A stretch of 64,000 nt of DNA, taken from the NCBI GenBank assembly GCA_964612065.1, contig CAZTCD010000003.1:27718-91717 (forward strand), given 5' to 3'. The first letter of the stretch is position 1; the number at the start of each line of letters is the position of its first letter. This document shows positions 26,044-34,045 of the stretch, piece by piece. A program made the translations under genes and the position numbers. The notes beneath the pieces are model-generated. The model was not told the origin of the DNA. It saw nothing but the letters and a program-made list of their open reading frames with translations, and did no database searches. Source of the DNA: JAKFYM01 sp964612065. GTDB taxonomy: Bacteria > Bdellovibrionota > UBA1018 > CAIPTA01.

Positions 26044-26078
26044 CTAGTGGAATCCAGGGTATTTATAGTTTAACGCAG

Positions 26079-26100
26079 GTGCGCCGCCAAAAGTAGCCGG
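26079..26100 (-). repeat. Copy 2 of a 22-nt post-stop element
   Basis: On the minus strand this begins three bases after the TAG of the HiPIP gene and matches 18 of 22 bases of the element at 14083-14104. The hairpin core here has a mismatch and a G-U pair. Confidence 0.45.
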
Positions 26101-26103
26101 GCC

Positions 26104-26466
26104 CTATTTTACCGCGGGATTCTGCACCCAGCTCATGCACCAGCCGTGCCCCGGTACCGTGTGTTTTGGCATGATCATGCACTTGCCTTTGGCGCCCTTG
26201 TTTTCGCCATCGGTTTTGGTGAAGAGCTGGCAGTTATAGCAATACTGTTTCGCTTTATCCTTGCTCTTGCGGGCTTCGCAAAGCTTGGTGGGCTTATCGG
26301 CATTGCTGCAGAATTTGAGGGCTTTGCCCGGCTCTTCGCCGTCTTTCAGCATGGGAAGATCGGCGGCCTGGGCTTCGAACCCCAGCGAGCCGAAGCGGCC
26401 GAGAAAGGGGAGCGTGGCCAGGGAGATAAAGGTGGATTTCAAAAAGGTGCGTCGAGAAAGTGCCAT
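26104..26466 (-). CDS. High-potential iron-sulfur protein (HiPIP), Tat-exported
   Basis: A 120-residue protein with a twin-arginine signal (S-R-R-T-F-L-K) and cleavage near A-Q-A-A. Cys76, Cys79, Cys96 and Cys110 form the HiPIP spacing C-x2-C-x16-C-x13-C, in Y-C-Y-N-C-Q-L-F and H-G-W-C-M-S-W. Two extra cysteines (53 and 63) lie before the cluster. HiPIPs are periplasmic one-electron carriers feeding terminal oxidases or photosynthetic centres. GGAGG precedes ATG. Monocistronic. Confidence 0.9.
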   Translation of the reverse strand: MALSRRTFLKSTFISLATLPFLGRFGSLGFEAQAADLPMLKDGEEPGKALKFCSNADKPTKLCEARKSKDKAKQYCYNCQLFTKTDGENKGAKGKCMIMPKHTVPGHGWCMSWVQNPAVK

Positions 26467-26783
26467 AAGCCTCCAAACGGAAAGGCGAGAGGCCTTCCCT
26501 TAGAAATGTGTGCCACCCATCGTAACTCCTCGACGACTGTTCCGGGGAAGTTTCCCGAAAAAGAGCGGAAAAATCTTAGACAGATTTCGCTGGTTTTCGA
26601 GTGCCGCATTACATCAAAAACGGGAGAGGGCGCGGGGGCGGAGGGATTTTCCCCACTGGATAGACGAGCTTCCAAGTGTAGTTTCCCGGGATTGCGGACC
26701 CTCCTTTGCGCGAAATCCCTCGCGATCCTCCAGGCTTTCCTTGCGCTCCGCCTCCCATCTGGCTAGAAAGCCATTCATCTCCT
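26467..26783. other. Intergenic region without a recognised gene
   Basis: About 315 bases between the divergent HiPIP and Tgt-MnmD genes. It must hold promoters for both, but I see no convincing hexamer pair. In-frame codons upstream of ATG 26784 read as a low-quality Pro/Arg-rich extension and are not counted as coding. Confidence 0.4.
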
Positions 26784-28805
26784 ATGAATCGCTTAGATTT
26801 CCAGCTCCAGAAAACGGCCTCGGGCTCCCGTGCCCGCGCCGGCCGCTTCCGCACCTTGCACGGCGAGGTGCTCACCCCCCTTTTCATGCCCGTGGGCACT
26901 CACGCCACCGTGCGAGGCCAACGCTTCGATACCGTGCTGGAAAGCGGATCGCAGATCCTGCTCGCCAACACCTACCACCTGCTCCTTCGCCCGGGCCCGG
27001 AAGTGTTCAAGAAGTTCGGTGGCTACCACGGCTTCACGCAATGGCCGAAATCCGTGCTCACGGATTCGGGCGGCTTCCAGATCTTCGCTATGCCCAACGA
27101 TCGGCGCATGAGCGAGGAGGGCGCGAAATTCCTCTCCTATGTGGATGGCCGCCACATCCTCCTCACGCCCGAACTCAGCATCGAAACACAAAAGGCGATC
27201 GGCTCCGACATCATGATGGTGCTCGACCAATGCGTGCCTTCTACTGTGAGCGAAAAGGAAGCCCGCGCCGCCATGGAACTTTCCTGCCGCTGGGCGCTCC
27301 GCTCCCTGAAAGCGCGAGGGGAATCGTCGCAGTCCCTCTTCGCCATCGTGCAAGGAGCCTGCTATGACAACCTCCGCAAGGAATGCGCGGATTTCCTCAC
27401 CCAGCATCCTTTCGACGGTTTCGCGCTCGGCGGCCTCGCCGTGGGCGAAAGCAAGCAGGAGCGGGAAGACACCGTAGGCTTCGCCGCCGAACTTCTTCCC
27501 AAAGACCGCCCGCGCTACCTGATGGGCGTAGGCACTCCGATCGATCTGCTCGAAGCCGTGCACAGAGGCATGGATATGTTTGATTGCATCATTCCCTCTG
27601 CCCATGCCGAGCAGGGCGTGGCCTACACCTGGAAGGGAAAGGTGCTCCTCCGGCGGGGCGTGTACAAGATGAGCGAAGCTCCCATCGACAAGAGCTGCCG
27701 CTGCATCGCTTGCCGCCAATACAGCCGCGCTTACCTCCATCATCTAATCAAAACAGGCGAGCCCCTCGGACGCACCTTGATCGGCGCGCACAATATCCAG
27801 TTCTATCATGATCTGATGAGCACGATGCGCTCCCATATCCTCGCCGATACCTTCGAGGGCTTCTATCGTGAAGCGAGGGAAAATTTAGTGGCGAGCGATG
27901 AGGATCATCCGATCAAGGCTCCGAAAGTTTCCAAGCCCTCGGCCCGCCCGATGCATCTTGGTGCCTATGAGGTGCTCGTAACCAACGGAGTATCCCGCAT
28001 CCGCCACCGCGCAAGCGGCGAAACCATGCATCCGCAGATTACGCCCGAAGAAGAAGCCCGCGATCTCTATGTGGCGCAGAGCCAGTTCGTGCGCCGGATC
28101 GAGGAGCAGGAGGAGCTCGTGCTCTGGGACGTGGGCATGGGCGCAGGCGCCAATGTGATGGCAGCGATTCAAGCCTACGAAGCCGCCGCCGCCGAAGGGA
28201 AAAAGCTCGCGCGCCTTCTGATCGTAAGCTTCGAGAACGATCTCGATTCCTTGAAGCTCGCGAATATGCACCTCAACCGCTTCAAATACCTCCGGCATGC
28301 AGCTCCGAGCTCGATCCTCGAGCGAGGCGAATGGATCTCCAAAAAGCTGCCGATCGAGTGGAAGCTCATGACCGGCAACTTCCTCGAGCTTTTCGAGGAC
28401 GCTCCCGCTCCCGACATCATCTTCTGGGATCCCTATTCCTCCAAAACCTGCCGCGAATTCTGGTGCGTGGAAACACTGCAGGAAATTTTTGAGCACACCA
28501 AGGACCGCAAAAACCCGGGCGCCACCGAGTTCTTCACCTATTCCACCTCCACCGCGGTGCGGGCGAGCTTTCTTGCGGCCGGCTTTCATGTGGCCCAGGG
28601 TGCTGCTACTGGGCCTAAAGTGCAAACCACTGTGGCGCTCACCGAAGGTGCCTTGCCTTGGAGAAAGGCCTCCCTGCTCGGCCACGATTGGCTCGAGCGC
28701 TGGGAGCGATCCGGCGCCCGCTATCCTCTCACCCTGAGTGGGGAGCAGGAGCCTGAGATGCTGGAGAGAGTGCGCAACCATCCCCAATTCCACGGTGACG
28801 AATGA
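26784..28805 (+). CDS. tgt: Fusion: queuine tRNA-ribosyltransferase (Tgt) + MnmD/MnmC1-like methyltransferase
   Basis: A 673-residue two-domain protein. Residues 1-370 are Tgt: catalytic Asp94 (T-D-S-G-G-F-Q), Asp148, nucleophile Asp267 (M-F-D-C) and the zinc site Cys305, Cys307, Cys310, His336. It exchanges G34 for preQ1. From about 390 a DUF752-type methyltransferase follows, with D-V-G-M-G-A-G at 449-455 and F-W-D-P-Y at 547-551, related to MnmC(m)/MnmD that finishes mnm5U34. Both halves act at the wobble base. The usual T-R-x-x-R-N after the nucleophile is S-A-H-A-E-Q (272-277), and D-E-C is D-Q-C (148-150). The next gene overlaps by ATGA. Confidence 0.9.
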   Translation: MNRLDFQLQKTASGSRARAGRFRTLHGEVLTPLFMPVGTHATVRGQRFDTVLESGSQILLANTYHLLLRPGPEVFKKFGGYHGFTQWPKSVLTDSGGFQIFAMPNDRRMSEEGAKFLSYVDGRHILLTPELSIETQKAIGSDIMMVLDQCVPSTVSEKEARAAMELSCRWALRSLKARGESSQSLFAIVQGACYDNLRKECADFLTQHPFDGFALGGLAVGESKQEREDTVGFAAELLPKDRPRYLMGVGTPIDLLEAVHRGMDMFDCIIPSAHAEQGVAYTWKGKVLLRRGVYKMSEAPIDKSCRCIACRQYSRAYLHHLIKTGEPLGRTLIGAHNIQFYHDLMSTMRSHILADTFEGFYREARENLVASDEDHPIKAPKVSKPSARPMHLGAYEVLVTNGVSRIRHRASGETMHPQITPEEEARDLYVAQSQFVRRIEEQEELVLWDVGMGAGANVMAAIQAYEAAAAEGKKLARLLIVSFENDLDSLKLANMHLNRFKYLRHAAPSSILERGEWISKKLPIEWKLMTGNFLELFEDAPAPDIIFWDPYSSKTCREFWCVETLQEIFEHTKDRKNPGATEFFTYSTSTAVRASFLAAGFHVAQGAATGPKVQTTVALTEGALPWRKASLLGHDWLERWERSGARYPLTLSGEQEPEMLERVRNHPQFHGDE

Positions 28806-29608
28806 TGCTGCTCGCGCTTCTATTGCCCTTTCTTGCGCTGGCCGCCAATGAGCCTCAGGAGATCTGGAGCCTCAAGGTGGAAGGCGGAAAGCCCGAGGCC
28901 GCCTTCTTTGATGCGGGAACCGGTTCTCTTTTCTTGAGCGTGAAGGAAGACGGCGGACGGGCGCGCCTGGATCGGGTTTCGTTGGACGGAGCCATGATCG
29001 AGAAAGGGGAGTTCCGATCCAAGGGCGAAGCCGGAGCTCTCCATGCCTACGGCGGAAAACTTTTTTGGACTGCCGGAGCTTCGGTGCGGGTGCTTGATCC
29101 CAAGGAGGGACAAGACCTTCCTTTGCGTTATTATCCCGAAGAGGCGAAAGGCAAAGCCACGGATATTTCCGTGGGCCGGGATGGCTCTGTGTACCTGGCT
29201 TTTCCCGACGCGCTTTTTCGCGTGGGGGGAGCGGGAAGTTCCCGGATTCCCCTGGATGGAAAGGGAGAGGTGGGCGGGCTCTTTATCCTGGACAACACGC
29301 TTCATCTGATCCGCGGCACGCAGTTGCTCTCCCGTGCGGCGGAGAAAGACGGCTCCTGGAAAAAAGAAAAGTTCTGCGACTGCCGCTGGCTGGAGCGCAC
29401 TTCCTCTGGCGCCTGGATGAGCACCAGCAAAGGCGAAATTCTCCTCGATGGAAAGCCGCTGCTTACACTGAAAACGGAAATCGGCCGGCCGGCCTACGTG
29501 TTCCGGATGAATACCGCCGAGGATTTCTTCGTATTGCCTCTGAAGGAGGAGCGAAAAATCGTGGCTTACCGGATGCCGGGTGAGGAGAAGGCGAAGAAAA
29601 ACCGATAG
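28802..29608 (+). CDS. Exported beta-propeller-like protein
   Basis: A 268-residue protein with a short signal peptide (M-M-L-L-A-L-L-L-P-F-L-A-L-A-A). The body has repeated strands spaced like NHL or SMP-30 propeller blades (G-S-L-F-L-S-V, G-K-L-F-W-T-A, G-S-V-Y-L-A-F, G-A-W-M-S-T-S). ATG overlaps the stop of the Tgt-MnmD gene, so it is translationally coupled, although a functional link to tRNA modification is not evident. The C-terminus is Lys-rich. Confidence 0.68.
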   Translation: MMLLALLLPFLALAANEPQEIWSLKVEGGKPEAAFFDAGTGSLFLSVKEDGGRARLDRVSLDGAMIEKGEFRSKGEAGALHAYGGKLFWTAGASVRVLDPKEGQDLPLRYYPEEAKGKATDISVGRDGSVYLAFPDALFRVGGAGSSRIPLDGKGEVGGLFILDNTLHLIRGTQLLSRAAEKDGSWKKEKFCDCRWLERTSSGAWMSTSKGEILLDGKPLLTLKTEIGRPAYVFRMNTAEDFFVLPLKEERKIVAYRMPGEEKAKKNR

Positions 29609-29628
29609 GGGCGGCATAGGAGATTTCC

Positions 29629-30552
29629 ATGCTTGCTTCGATCTTTGCCCTTATCGTTTCCGTTCCCGTTTTTGCTTCCGGAGGCCACGATGCGCCGGTA
29701 TCGGCCACCGGAGGATGGGAAGCGCTCTCCACGCTTCAAACGGGAAATATGCGCTACTACGAAGGGCATCCGAGGCACCCCCATACGGACATCCCTCGCC
29801 GTGAGGAAGTAGCCTCGGGCCAGAAACCCCATTCCATCGTGGTAACCTGCTCGGATTCCCGGGTGCCGCCGGAGCAGATCTTTGACCAGGGCCTGGGCGA
29901 CATTTTCGTGATTCGTAACGCAGGGAACGTGATGAGCTCGGAATCCATCGCCAGCATCGAATATGCGGTGGCTCACCTTGGTTCCAAACTCCTGGTGGTG
30001 ATGGGGCATGAGAGCTGTGGGGCGGTAGGAGCCGCTATCAGCCACGTGCCCGGGCAGAGCGCGGGATCCCCCGCCCTTGATGCCTTGGTGAAGCAAATCA
30101 GGAACGGTTTGTCGGCTGCCGCGATTCAGTCTGCCGGAAGCGATAAAACCATCCGGCACGGAGTGAAAGAAAACGTGAACGCTTCCCTGGCCGATCTGCT
30201 GAAGAAGAGCGCGATCGTTCGGGATGCTGTGGCCTCGAAAGGCCTCGTGCTCGGCCAGGCGATCTATTCGCTCAAGAGCGGCCGGGTGGAGTTCTGGGAT
30301 GTAGGGAAAACCGCGGGCGAGCCCATAGCGGTGCCTGAGCGGGTAGTGATTCATGAGCCTGAAGTGAAAGAGGAAGTGATCAAGGCGGACCCCAAGCCCG
30401 CCAAAGCCATGAAAAAGGGCCCGCGCCCGGCCAGCAAGAAAGTGGTGATCCCCAAGACCGTGGTGTCCAAGCACGATGGGCATAGCCCTGAGGCGGCGGC
30501 ACACAGTGCTCCGGCCCATGGCTCCGGTTCGCACGATTCCTCTCACCACTGA
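29629..30552 (+). CDS. Periplasmic beta-class carbonic anhydrase with His-rich tail
   Basis: A 307-residue protein with a signal peptide (M-L-A-S-I-F-A-L-I-V, cleaved near V-F-A-S). Zinc ligands Cys74, His127 and Cys130 and the Asp76-Arg78 dyad (C-S-D-S-R, G-H-E-S-C-G-A) define an active beta-carbonic anhydrase. The last 80 residues are a Lys/Pro/Ala-rich linker and a tail with seven histidines in the final 30 residues, absent from typical cytosolic enzymes. It interconverts CO2 and bicarbonate outside the inner membrane. TAGGAG precedes ATG. Confidence 0.92.
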   Translation: MLASIFALIVSVPVFASGGHDAPVSATGGWEALSTLQTGNMRYYEGHPRHPHTDIPRREEVASGQKPHSIVVTCSDSRVPPEQIFDQGLGDIFVIRNAGNVMSSESIASIEYAVAHLGSKLLVVMGHESCGAVGAAISHVPGQSAGSPALDALVKQIRNGLSAAAIQSAGSDKTIRHGVKENVNASLADLLKKSAIVRDAVASKGLVLGQAIYSLKSGRVEFWDVGKTAGEPIAVPERVVIHEPEVKEEVIKADPKPAKAMKKGPRPASKKVVIPKTVVSKHDGHSPEAAAHSAPAHGSGSHDSSHH

Positions 30553-30575
30553 TAGGGCTTGTGCTAGGGTAGGCC

Positions 30576-30971
30576 ATGCCTTCCATCATTCACAGAGCCC
30601 GCCGTCTTTTAGGAAATCCTGAGGAGCTGCTCGCCACTCTTTCCAGAGGATTAACCAAGGCCTATAGCAAGCGCTCTGTATTGGTAAAAATTTTCGAGGA
30701 TTTTCTCCTGCTGTTCCGGCTGGTAAAGGCCTGGGTGCTGGGAGAATACAAAGAGGCGCCGAAGCGCACCATCCTCTGGGCGGTTCTGGCGATTCTCTAT
30801 TTTCTTTCTCCCGTGGATGCGATCCTCGACATTCTTCCGGGTGGCTATCTCGACGATATCGCGATGATCTCTTTCGTGCTCGGGCGGATCAAGCCGGACC
30901 TCGAGCTCTTTTCGGCCTGGGAGAGGGCGAAGGGCAGGACGAGAAAAGAGAAAGAGCAGCTCGAGGGCTAG
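30576..30971 (+). CDS. DUF1232 (YkvA-like) membrane protein
   Basis: A 131-residue protein with the DUF1232 signature in residues 70-100: a span L-W-A-V-L-A-I-L-Y-F-L-S-P-V-D-A-I-L-D followed by L-P-G-G-Y-L-D-D. A basic amphipathic N-terminus precedes it. The biochemical role of the family is unknown. It is 23 bases after the carbonic anhydrase gene, probably in the same transcript. Confidence 0.85.
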   Translation: MPSIIHRARRLLGNPEELLATLSRGLTKAYSKRSVLVKIFEDFLLLFRLVKAWVLGEYKEAPKRTILWAVLAILYFLSPVDAILDILPGGYLDDIAMISFVLGRIKPDLELFSAWERAKGRTRKEKEQLEG

Positions 30972-30976
30972 AGGGC

Positions 30977-31795
30977 CTACCGCTTCGTAAGTGGGAATAG
31001 CTGAAACGCCAGATAGTAAACCCGATCGGCTTTGCCGGTGCTCAGGATGTCTGCCGCCTTGAACATAGCTTCTTCCAGATACTTTTCGGCTTTGCGGTAG
31101 CTGGCCTCATTGGTGGCCACTGATGCGCCGAGAATCAGGCGCCGCCGGAAATCCTCTTCTGTCTTGCGGTAGGCGAGCTCATCGGCGGCTTTTTGCAGCA
31201 TTTTTGTGTGATGGCGCTGGATGCGGGAGTCGATGCGGGAGGCGGGAAAGCGGATCTTGGTGCTTACCTTTTTCCACTTTCCGTTTCTCTGTTCCACCCA
31301 GCCCATCTCGAGGAGCCGGTTCCAGGCCTTTTCTGCCACTTCCGGGCGAAGGCCGAGGCGCTCGGTGATCCAGGAGGTTTCGAAACCGGCGCAGGTGGTG
31401 AGATCGAGAATCGGGAGATAATACCATTCTTCCAGAGCTGTCTGGCTCGGGGCGTTTTGGTAAGTGGCGGAGGGAAGATCGGGCAGGGCATGAGAGGAAG
31501 GCGTTTCCTCGATGGAGTCGAGCTCCAGGTTTTCCGCGAATTCCTCGGCTCCGGCCTGCTCCCGAAGGGCGGCCCTTTCCAGCGTGCGCATGGCGGCGGG
31601 ATCGAGATCGAGCGCCGAGGCGAGGGGACGCACGCGGGGAAGGGGCAAGGGTTTCTGCCCGGAAAAAATCTTGCTCAGGTAGGACGGAGAAATTCCGGCT
31701 TTGCGAGCCACCGCTCGAAGCGAGAGGCGGGAGTTTTTGCGTTTTTTGCTCTCCCAGTGCTCGCGGAGCAGATCGTGTACTTTCGCGGCAGCCAT
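30977..31795 (-). CDS. TIGR02147/DUF4423 family regulator
   Basis: A 272-residue protein with an N-terminal Xre-like helix-turn-helix (S-L-R-A-V-A-R-K-A-G-I-S-P-S-Y-L-S-K-I-F) and the TIGR02147 C-terminal domain, marked by E-W-Y-Y-L-P-I-L-D-L-T and the later winged-helix-like L-E-M-G-W-V-E-Q. This family is expanded in Bdellovibrio and Fibrobacter, where genes commonly pair with an exported protein. Here the partner is the upstream secreted gene at 31799, three bases away. Confidence 0.85.
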   Translation of the reverse strand: MAAAKVHDLLREHWESKKRKNSRLSLRAVARKAGISPSYLSKIFSGQKPLPLPRVRPLASALDLDPAAMRTLERAALREQAGAEEFAENLELDSIEETPSSHALPDLPSATYQNAPSQTALEEWYYLPILDLTTCAGFETSWITERLGLRPEVAEKAWNRLLEMGWVEQRNGKWKKVSTKIRFPASRIDSRIQRHHTKMLQKAADELAYRKTEEDFRRRLILGASVATNEASYRKAEKYLEEAMFKAADILSTGKADRVYYLAFQLFPLTKR

Positions 31796-31798
31796 TCG

Positions 31799-32854
31799 CT
31801 AGCGCCTTTTTTTATCGAGTACGAGCTCGTTGATGATGTTTTTGAAGATTTTCAGCAGCAGTTTGTGTTTGGCGGCGCCGGGAAACTGGGCCCAATCTTG
31901 GGTAATCAGCAGAAATGGTTTTCCCGTAGCTCCCTTGAGCACAAATCCGCCGCAGGTGAGAGGGCTTGGCCGACCGGTGTCGGGATCTTTGCAGAGGGTG
32001 CTGTTCCGGAAGAAAGAGTGAGGCGCGATCGAGACGGGAGTTTCCTCGATGATCTTTCGAAGCTCCGCGCGAGTGGGGATAAAGCGCGGATCCGTTCCGG
32101 TGATCTCGAGCTTCTTATCAGCAAGCAGCAGAAGACTGGCCTTGAAAAACTGGGCGTTGGAATCGCCGCCCCGGCCCACCACGCTGGCTCCGCCTCTTTC
32201 GGCGGCGGCCACTTGGGTTTCGCCCTGCTCGTCGCCGTCGCCGGCCACGTGATCGCGAGAAGAGAAATCAAAAAGAAGGGTGGAGCGTTGGTAGTCGGTA
32301 TCTTCGTAATTCAGGGCGCCGAGTGTTTCGTGAAGAAGAAAGGCGTCGGCATCGGCGGAGTTTTCGAGCTGGGCCCAGAAGGGCTTATTCAGGATCACGA
32401 GGCGGGTTTCGGCCACGTTGATGCCCACATAGCGGGCTTTGCCTTCGCCGCTTTGGGCGCTGAAGAAAACGCCGGTGGGGGAGATGGCGAAATCGATTCG
32501 AGGCAGCTGGGCGCGCAGAGTGGCCAGCTTGAGTCCTCTTACGGCCTTATGGCCTCTTCGCTCCGCCGCACGGATACGCCGTTCCACTCTTTGGCGGATC
32601 GTGGAAGAGGATCCGAAATCGAGCACTCCCCGGCAGCGAAGGGTGGAAAGGGAAACGTAGTTCACCTGATTTCTCAGGTTGGGGCGGTGGCCGCAGCGAT
32701 CGAGAAGGCGGAGGTATTCGGTGGTGGGTTCACTGAAATAGCCGCGTCCGTTATCGGCGGTGAAGTTCACGCGCCAAAGCACGGTCACGTGCTGAGCTAG
32801 GGAGGGGGATGGGCTCGCGAGCGCGAGGATGAGCGGCAGGAACTGGCTGAACAT
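31799..32854 (-). CDS. Secreted protein paired with TIGR02147 regulator
   Basis: A 351-residue exported protein (signal peptide M-F-S-Q-F-L-P-L-I-L-A-L, cleaved near S-L-A-Q). F-L-L-H-E-T-L-G-A-L-N-Y-E-D near residue 175 recalls the H-E-x-x-x helix of a zinc peptidase but lacks a second His at the canonical place, so I do not call an enzyme. Four cysteines. No recognised family. It is first in a two-gene transcript with the regulator. Confidence 0.68.
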   Translation of the reverse strand: MFSQFLPLILALASPSPSLAQHVTVLWRVNFTADNGRGYFSEPTTEYLRLLDRCGHRPNLRNQVNYVSLSTLRCRGVLDFGSSSTIRQRVERRIRAAERRGHKAVRGLKLATLRAQLPRIDFAISPTGVFFSAQSGEGKARYVGINVAETRLVILNKPFWAQLENSADADAFLLHETLGALNYEDTDYQRSTLLFDFSSRDHVAGDGDEQGETQVAAAERGGASVVGRGGDSNAQFFKASLLLLADKKLEITGTDPRFIPTRAELRKIIEETPVSIAPHSFFRNSTLCKDPDTGRPSPLTCGGFVLKGATGKPFLLITQDWAQFPGAAKHKLLLKIFKNIINELVLDKKRR

Positions 32855-32944
32855 AGGTGCAGGAATTCTAGGGGAGGCCCCTTAAATAGTAAAGTAAATT
32901 AATCTAGTTAAAAACTCAATAAACACAATAGGTATCATGGTGAT

Positions 32945-32962
32945 GTTTCCCAAAAGGGAAAC
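32945..32962 (+). ncRNA. Perfect leader hairpin upstream of the 33047 gene
   Basis: GTTTCCC, loop AAAA, GGGAAAC form a seven-pair stem, followed by an AAGGAGG sequence not attached to a start codon for a long ORF. It lies about 85 bases upstream of ATG 33047. It may be a stabilising or regulatory 5' leader; no U tract follows. Confidence 0.3.
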
Positions 32963-33046
32963 AGAAGGAGGTTCGTTGCCTTAAAGATTTCGGAGCTCGG
33001 CGTTATAAACGGCGGCGAACTTAAACCTCCGTGAAAGGAAACGAAT

Positions 33047-33499
33047 ATGAAAACCCTCACTCTCTCTGCTCTCGTGTCCCTTGTTGCCCTCACCTTCTCG
33101 CTTCCGGCGAGCGCCAGCCAGCGAACGATCGAACATATCGATCGTGCCCTGGGTGTGGTGCAGGTGGAAATGCAGGCCATTTATTCCGGCCGCTACCAGT
33201 TTTATCGCCCTGATACGGTTCGCCGCGTGATCGGCCAGATTTCGAACGAAGCCAGCTCGGCCCAGCAGTCGGCGGAGTCAGTGGAGGCACGGAGAGCCCT
33301 GGGAGGCCTGCTTCGCTCTCTGCAGGAAGAGTATTCCTACTCTTTCCGCTTTCAGTTCTACCGCCTGGAGAGCACTCGTCTCCTGATGGTGAACTACCAG
33401 CGTTTCCTTCGGCAGGCGCGACAGTCCGAGAGCTTGCACGGATCGAACGGCGGCAACGTGAATTGCATGCCACCTTTGCGCATTGGCTGCTTGAACTGA
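33047..33499 (+). CDS. Small secreted helical protein
   Basis: A 150-residue protein with a signal peptide (M-K-T-L-T-L-S-A-L-V, cleaved near A-S-A-S). The mature part begins with R-T-I-E-H-I-D-R-A and contains two related aromatic blocks, Y-S-G-R-Y-Q-F-Y-R and Y-S-F-R-F-Q-F-Y-R, about 50 residues apart, suggesting an internal duplication. Two cysteines lie near the C-terminus. GAAAGGA precedes ATG. The neighbour at 33695 is also a small secreted protein starting S-I-D-H-I-D-L-S. Function unknown. Confidence 0.7.
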   Translation: MKTLTLSALVSLVALTFSLPASASQRTIEHIDRALGVVQVEMQAIYSGRYQFYRPDTVRRVIGQISNEASSAQQSAESVEARRALGGLLRSLQEEYSYSFRFQFYRLESTRLLMVNYQRFLRQARQSESLHGSNGGNVNCMPPLRIGCLN

Positions 33500-33501
33500 A
33501 A

Positions 33502-33534
33502 AATGCCTGATCCCCAAAGGAAGGATAAGGCATT
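33502..33534. terminator. Hairpin after the 33047 gene
   Basis: AATGCCT-g-ATCC pairs with GGAT-a-AGGCATT (11 pairs with one mismatch). It lies three bases after the stop. On the plus strand a U tract is missing; on the minus strand TTTTTC follows, so it may also stop antisense transcription. Confidence 0.5.
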
Positions 33535-33694
33535 GAACGTCAGCGGAATAAGGGCATTCTTAGGCTCAAATGGTGCTGTTTGCATGCGTCTAACTATATG
33601 CGGGCATAGGTAGAAAATAGTTACTTGCCGGCCGCTGAAATACGCATTAGTAAAAACAAGTGGCCCTGAATCTCCCGTGAAGGAGAATCTCCGT

Positions 33695-33967
33695 ATGAAA
33701 GCCGTCGCTCTTTTCGTTATGTTCCTTTTTTCCACCTTGAGTTTTTCTCATCCTGCGAATGCCGGTTCGCTCTCAATCGATCATATTGACCTTTCCCGCT
33801 ATGAAAATCACGGCCATCGGGATTGCGGCTCTGAGTGTGCTCAAACCTGCTACAGCTTTTACCAAAGATGTGTTGCCGATGCGGATGGCGATCTGAGCAA
33901 GGTGTTCGAGGAATGCGATCCAGAATACTCCCGCTGTCGTGCGATGTGCGGCCTGCAGTGCCAGTAG
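33695..33967 (+). CDS. Small cysteine-rich secreted protein
   Basis: A 90-residue protein from ATG 33695 behind AAGGAG. Signal peptide M-K-A-V-A-L-F-V-M-F-L-F is cleaved near A-N-A-G. The mature part has eight cysteines within 50 residues (D-C-G-S-E-C-A-Q-T-C, then E-C, R-C, M-C and L-Q-C), enough for four disulfides. The N-terminal S-I-D-H-I-D echoes the preceding secreted protein. No family recognised; a stable exported peptide or inhibitor is an inference. Confidence 0.72.
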   Translation: MKAVALFVMFLFSTLSFSHPANAGSLSIDHIDLSRYENHGHRDCGSECAQTCYSFYQRCVADADGDLSKVFEECDPEYSRCRAMCGLQCQ

Positions 33968-34045
33968 AGATACCGGTAGAAAAGTGAAAAAGGCTTTTCC
34001 CTTGGGCCGTATCCGGCGATAAGTTCTTGGTAGCCGGAGGAACAG

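Noticed and set aside
31193..32800. 535-codon plus-strand open frame
   Set aside because: Antisense to the TIGR02147 regulator and its secreted partner; no start signal and no family.
31799..32854. Zinc metallopeptidase call from H-E-T-L-G
   Set aside because: The second histidine of H-E-x-x-H is missing and no third ligand can be assigned.
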